This document shows positions 8,404 to 16,842 of a DNA stretch of 64,000 bases, one piece after another. The DNA is from Sedimentisphaerales bacterium (GTDB lineage Bacteria; Planctomycetota; Phycisphaerae; Sedimentisphaerales; SG8-4). The stretch spans positions 20,875-84,874 of the forward strand of contig JAFGCA010000821.1 of the NCBI GenBank assembly GCA_016932895.1, written 5' to 3'. The first letter of the stretch is position 1. Every line of letters starts with the position of its first letter. Below the pieces are notes generated by a model. The model made no database searches, had not been told where the DNA came from, and saw nothing but the letters and a program-made list of their open reading frames with translations. Both the position numbers and the translations under genes were made by a program.

Positions 8404-8766
8404 ATGCCGCCGGTAACCGGCATCACCGACCTGCTTGAAGCGGGTATCAAGGCCGAAGGTCTTCGTCAGAAGGCGATCGCCGGCAATATGGCGAACCTTG
8501 AGACGCCCGGTTACCGTCGCATCGACGTCAAATTCGAGGAATTACTGGCCAGAGTGCTGGATTCGGGCGGCGAGGTGGACCTGGAAACTGCCCGGCCGGA
8601 ACTCTACCAGCCGAAGAACACGCCGTTGAAGTCCAATGGCAATGACGTCAGCCTGGAAGTTGAGATGGGAGAACTTATAAAGAACTCCCTGCGACACACA
8701 GCCTATGTCAGACTCCGTCAGAAGAAATCCGCTCAAAGCGAAGCAGCCATAAACACCAGTGGATAA
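8404..8766 (+). CDS. flgB: Flagellar proximal rod protein FlgB
   Basis: This 120-residue protein shows the rod-protein signature GNMANLETPGYRRIDVKFEE near residue 28 and a C-terminal helix that would pair with the N-terminal helix in the rod. FlgB is the most membrane-proximal rod subunit, exported by the flagellar type III apparatus and joined to the MS ring through FliE. A GAAAGGAAAG ribosome site precedes the ATG. It is the first gene behind the sigma-54 promoter, and flgC follows 67 bases on. Length is normal for the family. Confidence 0.93.
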   Translation: MPPVTGITDLLEAGIKAEGLRQKAIAGNMANLETPGYRRIDVKFEELLARVLDSGGEVDLETARPELYQPKNTPLKSNGNDVSLEVEMGELIKNSLRHTAYVRLRQKKSAQSEAAINTSG

Positions 8767-8833
8767 CCAAGGCCGCCGGACAGCCTGGGCACAGCCCGGA
8801 GAACATCGCTGCCGGATCAAAAGGATGCACCAG

Positions 8834-9238
8834 ATGAATGCAGACAACGCGTTCGGCCCCATAGACATAGCGGTTTCCGGCATGCGAGCCCATGGCAAGC
8901 ACATGGAGCTCATTTCCTCCAACATCGCCAATTCTCGCACCGCCGATGCCGGCCAGGGCCAGCCGTACCGGCGTCTCGAGGCAATCTTCAAGACGGACGG
9001 TGAAGGCATCAGCGGGGTCACGATCGGCGATCTCGTTGAGGATACCAGTGCGCTGCAACGCGTCTACGACCCCGGCAACCCCAAGGCAGATGCCTCCGGC
9101 TACGTGACCATGCCCAATGTGCATCTGCCGGTCGAGATGATGAACCTGACAGTTGCCAGCCGCATCTATCAGGCAAACGCCGTGATCCTGCGACGCTACC
9201 AGAAACTGGTCGAAACGACACTCGAATTACTTCGGTGA
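8834..9238 (+). CDS. flgC: Flagellar proximal rod protein FlgC
   Basis: The protein is 134 residues from the ATG at 8834, chosen because AAAAGGA sits 8 bases upstream; an open frame extends back to 8759 but would overlap flgB and lacks family resemblance. The N-terminus (IDIAVSGMRAHGKHMELIS, then SNIANSRTA) and C-terminus (VEMMNLTVASRIYQANAVIL) are typical FlgC rod helices. It forms the proximal rod with FlgB and FlgF. Its end overlaps the GTG of the upstream-extended fliE frame, indicating tight coupling. Confidence 0.93.
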   Translation: MNADNAFGPIDIAVSGMRAHGKHMELISSNIANSRTADAGQGQPYRRLEAIFKTDGEGISGVTIGDLVEDTSALQRVYDPGNPKADASGYVTMPNVHLPVEMMNLTVASRIYQANAVILRRYQKLVETTLELLR

Positions 9239-9252
9239 GTGGGGACGAAAGA

Positions 9253-9567
9253 ATGATTCACTTCAATCCGAACGTTAACGCAGCTTCGCCCAATGCCAGA
9301 CCGTTGACGCCACAGACGGAGAATCCCGGCGCGGCGAAAACAGACTTCTCCGAGATCTCCAAGACCATCGGCAAGTGCATATCCAAAGTCGATGATGCCC
9401 AGCAGGCCTCGGACGCATCCGTCCAGGACCTCTTGACGGGAAAGAACAACGACATCACCGCCGTCGTCTTGGCCGTGGCAAAAGCGGATACGAGCTTCAA
9501 AGTCCTGGTCGGCGTTAGAAACAAACTCATCGAGGCCTACAAGCAGACCATGAACATGCCGTTGTAG
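9253..9567 (+). CDS. fliE: Flagellar hook-basal body protein FliE
   Basis: The product is about 104 residues. The C-terminal half (DITAVVLAVAKADTSFKVLV followed by RNKLIEAYKQTMNMPL) matches FliE, the adaptor between the FliF MS ring and the FlgB/FlgC rod and one of the first type III substrates. I place the start at ATG 9253 behind GGGGACGAAAG; a GTG at 9235 that overlaps the flgC stop by four bases is the alternative. A GC hairpin with four Ts follows the gene before fliF. Confidence 0.92.
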   Translation: MIHFNPNVNAASPNARPLTPQTENPGAAKTDFSEISKTIGKCISKVDDAQQASDASVQDLLTGKNNDITAVVLAVAKADTSFKVLVGVRNKLIEAYKQTMNMPL

Positions 9568-9582
9568 GGTTCGCGTTATCGT

Positions 9583-9607
9583 GCCCCGCCCGAGGTGTGG
9601 GGCTTTT
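9583..9607 (+). terminator. Small terminator-like hairpin between fliE and fliF
   Basis: GCCCC (9583-9587) pairs with GGGGC (9599-9603) across an 11-base loop and is followed by TTTT. A five-pair stem is marginal, so partial attenuation inside the operon is more likely than full termination. Confidence 0.35.
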
Positions 9608-9640
9608 GCGTAGTGGGCGGTGATCCGGTCACGAGGCTCA

Positions 9641-11137
9641 ATGGATTTTGGACAGAAGCTCATCTCAGTCTGGCAAAAGATCGGTCTCGTGCAGCGCGCG
9701 CTGTTGGCGGCGGTGCTCGTGGCCGCGGCGCTGATTGGCGCGATCCTGGTGCACTGGGCGCGCAGGCCGGACATGAGAATGCTGTATCAGGAACTGGCGC
9801 CGGCGGAAGCCTCCAAAATCACGGAGAAAATCAGCGAGAAGAGCATCCCATACCAACTGCGAGACGGGGGCACGACCATCTACGTGCCGAGGCAACATGT
9901 ATATCAGCTCCGGCTGGATCTGGCCAAGGAAGGACTGCCCGTGGGCGAGCAAAGCGGGTACAAGCTCTTCGATGACGAGAAGATCGGGGTCAGCCCCTTT
10001 GTCCAGAACGTCAACCTCAAGCGCGCGCTCCAGGACGAGCTGGCCAAGAGCATTCAGATGATCGACGGAGTCGCCCTCGCCAGAGTCCACATTGTCAACC
10101 CGGAGCAGGGCGTCTTCACATCGGAAATGGAACAAACGAGCGCTTCGGTGGTCCTGCGGCTCAGGCCGGGCTACCGACTCAGCGGCACCAATATCGCCGC
10201 CATTACCCATATGGTTTCGGGAAGCGTCAAAGGGCTCAAATCCGAGAACGTCACCGTGGTCGACGGCCAGGGTCACCTGCTCTCGGGCCAGGACGATCCG
10301 ACCCTCGCAACGGGAGCCGGCACCGTTCACGACTACAAGGAACGCGTCGAGCAGAACCTGGCCAAGAAGGCCCAGGACATGCTCATCGCGGTGCTCGGGC
10401 CCGGCCGGGCCACCGTTCAGGTCAGCGCCGTCATAGACATGAACAGCGTCAGCACGATCACGGAGACATACGAACCGACCGCCAAAGTGGCGACCAAGGA
10501 AGAAATCACCAAGAATTCCGAGACACCGGCGAACGGTTCCGGGCAACAAGCCGCTGGTGGAGGCACCAAGAAGGACGAGACCATCCTCACCGAATACCAA
10601 GTCGGAAAAACGATCAAGCAGGAGACCATTCTTCCTGGTGAAATCAAATCGCTGTCCGTCGCTGCCTTCGTTGACCTTTCGCCGCCGGATGCCAACCAGG
10701 TCGGCTCCGCGGGGCAAACGGCCCTGATCATGCAAGTCACCGAGGTGGAGGAGATCATTCGTACCGCCCTGGGACTGAAGGAAACAGACTCGCTCAAAGT
10801 GGTCAACGCCCGGTTCCACCAATCCAGTGAGCCGCTGATCGAGGAAGAACCGAGGGATTGGACGCGTTACGTGGCGGTGGCGCGTCACCTGTCTCTTGGC
10901 CTGACGGCCGTGTGCGCCCTGGTGGTATTCCGCATCTTCAGTCGCGCGCGCAGCAAGGCGGTGGCGGAGGCCCAGGCCCGCCAGTTGTCCGGCGGCGCCG
11001 CTGTGGGCGGCCTGCTCCCCGCCGGCGAGCCCTCCGTCGAGCCGACGGTACTGCGCAGGCAGATTACCCATGCCTTGAAAAACAATCCCGAACAGGTCAG
11101 GGAGATGTTTCTGAACTGGATCGAGGAGAAGGAGTAA
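9641..11137 (+). CDS. fliF: Flagellar MS-ring protein FliF
   Basis: The protein is 498 residues from ATG 9641, where an ACGAGG ribosome site fits; a GTG at 9620 is in frame but less likely. There are two membrane segments, near residues 15-40 (LLAAVLVAAALIGAILV) and near 410-430 (SLGLTAVCALVVFRIF), enclosing the periplasmic ring-building domains. The C-terminal tail, ending NNPEQVREMFLNWIEEKE, is the FliG-binding peptide. FliF forms the inner-membrane ring on which the C-ring, export gate and rod assemble. fliG starts 7 bases downstream, so the two are likely translated together. Confidence 0.96.
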   Translation: MDFGQKLISVWQKIGLVQRALLAAVLVAAALIGAILVHWARRPDMRMLYQELAPAEASKITEKISEKSIPYQLRDGGTTIYVPRQHVYQLRLDLAKEGLPVGEQSGYKLFDDEKIGVSPFVQNVNLKRALQDELAKSIQMIDGVALARVHIVNPEQGVFTSEMEQTSASVVLRLRPGYRLSGTNIAAITHMVSGSVKGLKSENVTVVDGQGHLLSGQDDPTLATGAGTVHDYKERVEQNLAKKAQDMLIAVLGPGRATVQVSAVIDMNSVSTITETYEPTAKVATKEEITKNSETPANGSGQQAAGGGTKKDETILTEYQVGKTIKQETILPGEIKSLSVAAFVDLSPPDANQVGSAGQTALIMQVTEVEEIIRTALGLKETDSLKVVNARFHQSSEPLIEEEPRDWTRYVAVARHLSLGLTAVCALVVFRIFSRARSKAVAEAQARQLSGGAAVGGLLPAGEPSVEPTVLRRQITHALKNNPEQVREMFLNWIEEKE

Positions 11138-11144
11138 AGCGAAC

Positions 11145-12149
11145 GTGGCACTGACAGGGAAACAAAAGGCGGCTCTTCTTCTCACGACTCTTGACGTGGC
11201 GACGGCCGCCGAACTGCTCAAGGGTGTGGATACCCGAACCGTTCAGGAACTGGCGGTCGAGCTGAGCTATCTCGACGCCGCCGGCTACCGCAGCGCCAAG
11301 GAAACCGCCGACGTGGCCCGGCAGTTCTGCAAGTCTCTCCAGGACGAATCCGGCTTTCACTTCAAGAGTTTCGTACGCGAGATGCTCAAGAACACCGTCG
11401 GTGAGGAGAAGGCCAAGCAGATCCAGCGGGACGTCCAGGATCTTCTGCAGAAACGTGACCCTTTCATCACGATTCGTTCGGCGGACCTCGAGACGCTGGC
11501 CGCCGTGCTGGAGACGGAGCATCCGCAGGCCGTGGCGGTCGTGCTGTCCGAACTACCGCCCAAGAAGAGTTCGGCGATTCTCGGGCTCCTGGCCGAAGGC
11601 TTGCGGGTCAGTGCGATCAGCAGAATGACGAGCATCGGCGGCATCACGCCGGAAGCGAAGACCCGAATCGCACAGATGATCCGCAAGCGCATCGAGGCGC
11701 TGGGCACCGCCCGGCAAAGTGGAGCAGCCATCCAGGTGCGCCCGGAGCAGTCGCTTCGCAAGGTGGCGGTCATCGTGCGCAACCTGGACAAAGAGGTCCG
11801 CGACGGCGTTCTGGAGGCGATCCAACAGAAGGACAAAGAAGCCGGAGAGAAGGTGACGAACCTGATGATTGTGTGGGACGACGTCCCCCTGGTGGCCGAC
11901 CGTTCCCTTCAGCAGGCCTTGCGCGGCATCGACGAGCGACAACTGGCCCTGGCCTTGCACGAAACCGCGGAGGACATTGCCGGTAAGATCAAGGGCAACA
12001 TTTCCGAGCGTGCCGCCGCCATGGTAGAGGAGGAAACCTCCTTGATGTCGTCCCCCAAGAAGGAGGATATCCGTCAGGCAAGGGAAAAAATCATCAACGT
12101 CCTGCGCGAACTGAATAAGAGCGGGGAACTGACCTTCCAGGAAGAATAG
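11145..12149 (+). CDS. fliG: Flagellar motor switch protein FliG
   Basis: The 334-residue protein starts with GTG close behind fliF. It has the N-terminal FliF-binding domain (TGKQKAALLLTTLD), a middle FliM-binding domain (EHPQAVAVVLSELPPKKSSA carries the EHPQ-type motif), and a C-terminal domain with the torque helix region DDVPLVADRSLQQALRGID. Charged residues that meet MotA are kept in that helix (DDR and RGIDER). FliG converts stator motion into rotation at the cytoplasmic C-ring. Length is normal. Confidence 0.96.
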   Translation: MALTGKQKAALLLTTLDVATAAELLKGVDTRTVQELAVELSYLDAAGYRSAKETADVARQFCKSLQDESGFHFKSFVREMLKNTVGEEKAKQIQRDVQDLLQKRDPFITIRSADLETLAAVLETEHPQAVAVVLSELPPKKSSAILGLLAEGLRVSAISRMTSIGGITPEAKTRIAQMIRKRIEALGTARQSGAAIQVRPEQSLRKVAVIVRNLDKEVRDGVLEAIQQKDKEAGEKVTNLMIVWDDVPLVADRSLQQALRGIDERQLALALHETAEDIAGKIKGNISERAAAMVEEETSLMSSPKKEDIRQAREKIINVLRELNKSGELTFQEE

Positions 12150-12151
12150 CC

Positions 12152-12763
12152 GTGCCGGAAACACTCACAATCCATCTTGCTCGCCCTATCACGGCGGTCG
12201 GTGCGCCGAAGACGACAAGCGCGTCCCGTGCGATCCCGGGTGGGAGTGAGGATGCCGAATCACAGGCGATCCGGGAGCATCTGGCCGCGGCACTGGAAGC
12301 GGCGCAGCATCAGAAGCTGCAAGAGATCGAGGCGCAGAAGGCGGAGCTGACGCAGTCCTGTGAAACGGTCGGGGCCATCGTCGCCAGGCTGGACAAGCTC
12401 TACCAGGACACGCTGACGCAGAACCGCACCGAGATCGCCCGACTGGCCGTCGAAATCGCGCGAAAAGTACTGATGCACAAAACCAACCAGCGCGACTACG
12501 ACATCCAGGCCATCGTGGAAGAGGCCCTGAAGCGTACGCCGACCCGGCAGGAGATCACCATTCGATTGAACCCCGAGGACCTTCCGCAATGCCAGCAGCT
12601 CCAGCAGACCCATCCCGACAGCCCGCTGGGCGAGGTGAGCTTCGTTGCCGATTGGAGCATCGCCCGCGCCGATTGTCTGGTGGAGACCCCCAAGGGAGTC
12701 GTCAAATCATTCGTTGAAGAGCACCTCGAACGTATTGGCGAGGCGCTGGCGAAAGTGAAATAA
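12152..12763 (+). CDS. fliH: Flagellar export ATPase regulator FliH
   Basis: This 203-residue protein begins with GTG behind AGGAAG, two bases after fliG. A long Gln/Glu/Ala-rich helical region (about 35-110) precedes a V-type ATPase subunit E-like C-terminal domain (about 110-200) with LAVEIARKVLMHKTN and a DWSIARADCLVETPKG segment typical of FliH. FliH dimers hold the ATPase FliI and dock it at the C-ring and export gate. Position between fliG and fliI supports the call. Confidence 0.9.
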   Translation: MPETLTIHLARPITAVGAPKTTSASRAIPGGSEDAESQAIREHLAAALEAAQHQKLQEIEAQKAELTQSCETVGAIVARLDKLYQDTLTQNRTEIARLAVEIARKVLMHKTNQRDYDIQAIVEEALKRTPTRQEITIRLNPEDLPQCQQLQQTHPDSPLGEVSFVADWSIARADCLVETPKGVVKSFVEEHLERIGEALAKVK

Positions 12764-12766
12764 TCC

Positions 12767-14122
12767 ATGGCCGATAGCGAAACACAGGTAATCGACTTTG
12801 ACAAATACCACTCCGCTCTACAGACGGTGGACCTGATGAGCTGCCAGGGCTACGTCGTTCGCGTCTCCGGCTCTACGGTGGAGTCGGCGGGCCCGGTCAT
12901 CGGGCTGGGCGAGTTGTGCGGCATCCATATCCGCGACGGCCGGCGGGCTGTGGCCGAAGTCGTGGGCTTTCGAAACGATCATTTGATTCTCCTGCCGCTG
13001 GAGCACATCGAGGGTATCTCGCCCGGCGACACCGTAACGGCCCGAACCACCCCCCGGCACATCATGCTCAGCGAAGCCGCTCTGGGCCGCGTCCTCAACG
13101 GCCTGGGCGAGCCGATTGACGGCAAAGGACCGCTGGGCGGGACGGACATGAGCCCGCTTGACGTGAGCAGCCCGCCGCCCCTGAGCCGCGAGAAAATCAC
13201 CGAGCCTTTGGCCCTGGGCATCCGGTCCATGGACGGGATGTTGACCTGCGGAAAGGGACAACGCGTCGGCATCTTTGCCGGCAGCGGCGTCGGCAAGAGC
13301 GTTTTGCTGGGCGATATCGCCAACTCCAGCGATGCCGCGGTCAACGTGGTCGCCCTGATCGGTGAGCGGGGACGTGAGGTTCGCGAGTTTCTCGAAGAAG
13401 ATCTGGGGCCGGAAGGACTGGCGCGCAGCGTAATCGTCGTGGCCACCTCCGACGCCCCCGCCATTCAGCGGGTCAAAGCCGCCTTCATGGCCGTCACGGT
13501 CGCTGAGTACTTCAGGGAGAAATCCAGAAACGTCTTGTTCATGATGGATTCGCTGACGCGTTTCGCGCAGGCCCAGCGGGAGATCGGACTGGCCGCCGGC
13601 GAGCCGCCCGCGACAAAAGGATACTGCCCGAGCGTCTTTTCTCTGATGCCCCGTCTGGTCGAACGGCTCGGCTGTAGTCGTAACGGGAGCATTACCGGCG
13701 TTCTCACGGTCCTAGTGGAAAATGACGACATGGGCGATCCGGTGGCCGACGGCGCCCGCAGTCTTCTGGACGGGCACATTGTGCTGTCGCGAAAACTGGC
13801 CGACAGAGGACATTACCCGGCCGTGGACATCCTGCAAAGCGTCAGTCGGCTAATGCCCGCCGTGGTCAGCGACGAGCATCGGGCCGCGGCGCAGAAACTC
13901 AAGGAAATTTATGCAACTTACGTTGACGCGGAAGACCTGATCAACATTGGAGCGTTCTCACCGGGCAGCAATCGGCGTATCGACGGGGCCATCAGCCTGA
14001 TCGACCGTATCAACGGATTCCTCGTACAACCGTCCCGCCAGCGAACCACGTTCGCAGAAACAGTCAGGCAAATGGCCGAAATCACACAGGCCTGGGACAC
14101 GCTGCTCAACGTGAAACGATGA
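12767..14122 (+). CDS. fliI: Flagellum-specific ATPase FliI
   Basis: The 451-residue protein is an F1-beta-like ATPase. The Walker A loop is GSGVGKS at about residues 172-178, followed by the family stretch VVALIGERGREVREFLEEDL and the Walker B strand NVLFMMDSLTRFAQAQREIG. The N-terminal beta barrel region is normal and the C-terminus ends in helices that contact the export chaperones. FliI energises and orders substrate entry into the type III export gate. It starts 3 bases after fliH. Confidence 0.96.
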   Translation: MADSETQVIDFDKYHSALQTVDLMSCQGYVVRVSGSTVESAGPVIGLGELCGIHIRDGRRAVAEVVGFRNDHLILLPLEHIEGISPGDTVTARTTPRHIMLSEAALGRVLNGLGEPIDGKGPLGGTDMSPLDVSSPPPLSREKITEPLALGIRSMDGMLTCGKGQRVGIFAGSGVGKSVLLGDIANSSDAAVNVVALIGERGREVREFLEEDLGPEGLARSVIVVATSDAPAIQRVKAAFMAVTVAEYFREKSRNVLFMMDSLTRFAQAQREIGLAAGEPPATKGYCPSVFSLMPRLVERLGCSRNGSITGVLTVLVENDDMGDPVADGARSLLDGHIVLSRKLADRGHYPAVDILQSVSRLMPAVVSDEHRAAAQKLKEIYATYVDAEDLINIGAFSPGSNRRIDGAISLIDRINGFLVQPSRQRTTFAETVRQMAEITQAWDTLLNVKR

Positions 14123-14135
14123 AACGGGCGTATAG

Positions 14136-14600
14136 ATGAAGCGGTTTGTATGGCGACTGCAGAAGGTACTCGACGTCAAGACCAAGGAGGAGCAGGCCAA
14201 ACAGATGGAGCTGTTTCGCCTGACCGAAACGCTGGCGGAGAAACGAAGTGAGCTGCTCATGCGGCAGCGGACATTGCAGGAGATTGTGAGCGACATCAAG
14301 AAGAACAGGTCCTCGGGACGCCTGGGCGTTCAGGAGTTCTTTCTGAAACACGCGGCCACGAACGACGAGCGCATTCGGGCGCTTCAGAGAAAAATCGAAG
14401 AACTGGAAGCCCAACAGAAACAGAAGATGGCCGAGCTTTTGGCCACCAGAAGATTCAAAGAGGGGCTCGAACGCCTGCGGGCCGAAGCCAGAGAGCGATT
14501 TGTACGAGAACAGGAAAAACTCGAGCAAAAGGAGCTCGATGACAGAACGAGTGCGGTTCTCGCTTGGAGCGAGAGCCTGCCAGGCAAACATAGTGCGTAA
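14136..14600 (+). CDS. fliJ: Flagellar export stalk protein FliJ
   Basis: A 154-residue, almost entirely helical coiled coil (starting KRFVWRLQKVLDVKTKEEQA) with the length and charge pattern of FliJ. In the family FliJ is the central stalk of the FliI hexamer, comparable to F1 gamma, and links it to FlhA. Sequence conservation is low in this family, so the call rests on size, coiled-coil character, the typical N-terminus and position right after fliI. Confidence 0.88.
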   Translation: MKRFVWRLQKVLDVKTKEEQAKQMELFRLTETLAEKRSELLMRQRTLQEIVSDIKKNRSSGRLGVQEFFLKHAATNDERIRALQRKIEELEAQQKQKMAELLATRRFKEGLERLRAEARERFVREQEKLEQKELDDRTSAVLAWSESLPGKHSA

Positions 14601-14646
14601 GACATAAGTGCCGCAAGCCAGCGGAACTTGGTCGGGAGCAGTACCC

Positions 14647-15366
14647 GTGAATGTGAAATTGATACTGATTGCCGCAGCCGCCGGCGTGCTCAGCTTCGGC
14701 GGAGCGTTCGTGGCCGGCTGGTTTACTCAGCCGGCGGTCGTCAAGGGCTCGGTGGACCCCAATCAGGCCACTGCCGCCGCCTCATCTCCGCCCGGTGGCA
14801 CGCTTCAGCCGCACCTCTTGGGACCAACCGCGACGTCGCCCGAAGACAACGCCGGCACGCGGGCCATGACCGAACAGCAACTCAAAGAGCTGATCTACGA
14901 GGTGCGCGAGAAGATCCAGGAATACAACCAGAAGCTGCAAGGGCTGGAACAGGAGAAAGACCGGCTGCGCCTCGCCCAGCAAACCCTCAAGAAGGACGTG
15001 GAGACCCTCAACAACCTGCGGGTGGATCTGGCCGCCACGGTGGCCAGCGTCAAAAGCGAGCGGGACATGCTGGCCCGGGCGCAAGTTGAGGTCGAACAAA
15101 CGGAAAAGGCCAACCTCGTCGCCATTGCCGCCGCCTATGACAAAATGGACCCCACCAGCGCCAGTCAAATCCTCAGTAGCATGGCCCTCGGACAAACGAC
15201 AAACGCAAGCAACAACCGGGGCGCCAACCTCGATGACGCCGTCAAGATTCTCCACTTCATGCAAGACCGCACCAAAGCCAACGTGCTGGCGGAATTGGTC
15301 AACGCCGAACCGACGCTGGCGGCGATGTTGTGCCAGAAGCTGAAACAGATTCACGAAGGAAGGTGA
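14647..15366 (+). CDS. MotE/YlxF-like membrane coiled-coil protein
   Basis: About 239 residues from GTG 14647, which has GGGAG upstream; an earlier in-frame GTG at 14608 lacks a ribosome site. A membrane segment (LILIAAAAGVLSFGGAFVAG) is followed by a Pro/Ala linker, a long coiled coil (about residues 75-155 in this numbering) and a C-terminal MgtE-N-like helical domain (KMDPTSASQILSSM, then DDAVKILHFM). This is the architecture of MotE/YlxF-type proteins found beside fliJ or stator genes, thought to be periplasmic with a role near the stator or rod. It lies between fliJ and motA, which fits. The exact function is inference. Confidence 0.7.
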   Translation: MNVKLILIAAAAGVLSFGGAFVAGWFTQPAVVKGSVDPNQATAAASSPPGGTLQPHLLGPTATSPEDNAGTRAMTEQQLKELIYEVREKIQEYNQKLQGLEQEKDRLRLAQQTLKKDVETLNNLRVDLAATVASVKSERDMLARAQVEVEQTEKANLVAIAAAYDKMDPTSASQILSSMALGQTTNASNNRGANLDDAVKILHFMQDRTKANVLAELVNAEPTLAAMLCQKLKQIHEGR

Positions 15367-15370
15367 GAAC

Positions 15371-16141
15371 ATGGACATCGCAACCATTATCGGCACGCTG
15401 CTGGGTTTTCTCGTCGTGATCGGCGCCATCGTCGCCGGCGGCGGAGCGGCCATGTTCTTCAACGTCCCCTCGCTGGCGATTACGATCGGCGGTATGCTTT
15501 GTGCGACCCTCATCCATTTCTCTCTGCCTCAATTCCTGAGCATTTTCTCGATCATCAAGAAGACGATCATCGCCAAGATCCCTTCGCAAACGGATCTCAT
15601 TCAGAGAATGGTCAACTTCGCCGCGATCAACCGTCGCGACGGGACGCTGGCCCTGGAACCGGAGATCGGCAAACTTAGCGACCATTTCTTTGCCAAGAGC
15701 CTGCAACTGCTGGTCGACGGTCAGGATTCCGAATCGATTCGCGATCTTCTCACGCCCGAGATTCAGTACCTGCAGGAACGTCACGGCCTGGGCAAGAAGA
15801 TTCTGGAGTTCATGGGCGCCTCGGCGCCGGCGTTTGGAATGATCGGGACCCTGATCGGCCTCGTGCAAATGCTGCGGAACCTGAATTCACCGGATCAGAT
15901 CGGGCAAGGCATGGCCACCGCCCTGCTCACTACATTCTACGGCGCCTTTGCGGCCAATCTGGTCTTCATCCCGCTGGCGGGAAAACTCGGCATCTACTCC
16001 AAAGAGGAGTCGATCTCCATGGAGATGGTGCTGGAGGGCATCTGTGCCATTGCCCAGGGGGATAGCCCGACGATCGTCAGAGAGCGCATGCAGGCATTTG
16101 TCTCTCACGGGAGACGCCAGGAGGTGAAGGCAACGGTATGA
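15371..16141 (+). CDS. motA: Flagellar stator protein MotA
   Basis: The 256-residue protein has four membrane segments: two near the N-terminus (IIGTLLGFLVVIGAIVAGGG and SLAITIGGMLCATLIHF), a cytoplasmic loop (about 60-145), and two near 150-200 (ILEFMGASAPAFGMIGTLIG and ALLTTFYGAFAANLVFIPLA). The proline of the third segment, needed for proton-driven conformational change, is present in the SAPAFGMIGT motif. MotA surrounds a MotB dimer and drives FliG. A strong GAAGGAAGGTGAG ribosome site precedes it. The next gene starts on its stop codon (ATGA overlap). Confidence 0.95.
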   Translation: MDIATIIGTLLGFLVVIGAIVAGGGAAMFFNVPSLAITIGGMLCATLIHFSLPQFLSIFSIIKKTIIAKIPSQTDLIQRMVNFAAINRRDGTLALEPEIGKLSDHFFAKSLQLLVDGQDSESIRDLLTPEIQYLQERHGLGKKILEFMGASAPAFGMIGTLIGLVQMLRNLNSPDQIGQGMATALLTTFYGAFAANLVFIPLAGKLGIYSKEESISMEMVLEGICAIAQGDSPTIVRERMQAFVSHGRRQEVKATV

Positions 16142-16842
16142 GGAACCCGCGACGCACGCCAGAGGAGCCTGAGGACAGCGGTGGCGCCCCGGAGTGGATG
16201 GTCACATTCAGCGACTGTATGACGCTGCTGCTGACGTTCTTCGTACTGCTGATCAGCTTTTCCTCGTTCGACGAGAAAGTCTTCAAGAGGATGGAGTCGG
16301 CACTGGCGGAAGGACTTTCCTCCATCAGCCTCTCAACGAAACGGCAGCGTGAGGCCATCCGGGAGACGCCGCAGATCGTGTACGAGCAGGAGCTTGAGCG
16401 TGGCAGTGAGACCCCCACGCAGAACGGCCGGTACCAGTCCAATCCCAAGGAGAACTTCGATTTCATGGATTTTCAAAACCAGAAGGTCTTTCTGGTGCCC
16501 TCGGACAAAGTCTTCTGGGGCCGTGGCACGCTCGTCTCACCCCACGGCCGAAAACTGTTTGCCGATATCGCCGCTCTCATCAAAACGATGCCGAACAGGA
16601 TCGTCGTCAGCGAACGCAGCCTCGAGACACGTGCGGAAATCGATGAGGCAGGACTGGAGAGAGCCTGGAAAATCACGCAACTTTTCACCGAACGGCACGG
16701 GTTGGATAAAGCACGTTTCAGCATCTCGTCGGAGGCAACCGTGGCCAACGATATCGTACAAAACAGCGGCCTGTTCGCTTCCGATGCCAGGAGCGACCGC
16801 GTGCTTGAGATTACGGTCCTGGACCGGAGTACATACCGGTGA
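16138..16842 (+). CDS. motB: MotB-like stator protein 1, degenerate peptidoglycan-binding domain
   Basis: The 234-residue protein has a short cytoplasmic N-terminus and one membrane segment (SDCMTLLLTFFVLLISFSSF) holding the essential proton-carrying aspartate at residue 26. A plug/linker region (about 50-115) and an OmpA-like domain (about 120-230) follow. That domain keeps the overall layout but lacks the GHTD and the N-x-x-LS-x-x-RA residues of peptidoglycan-binding MotB; the matching stretch reads SERSLETRAEIDEAGLERAW. It overlaps motA by four bases and is followed, again with a four-base overlap, by a second MotB-like gene. It may form a mixed dimer with that protein. Confidence 0.85.
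   Translation: MRNPRRTPEEPEDSGGAPEWMVTFSDCMTLLLTFFVLLISFSSFDEKVFKRMESALAEGLSSISLSTKRQREAIRETPQIVYEQELERGSETPTQNGRYQSNPKENFDFMDFQNQKVFLVPSDKVFWGRGTLVSPHGRKLFADIAALIKTMPNRIVVSERSLETRAEIDEAGLERAWKITQLFTERHGLDKARFSISSEATVANDIVQNSGLFASDARSDRVLEITVLDRSTYR

Noticed and set aside
9665..11221. 518-residue minus-strand frame opposite fliF
   Set aside because: Antisense to a full-length FliF; His/Gly/Leu-rich shadow.
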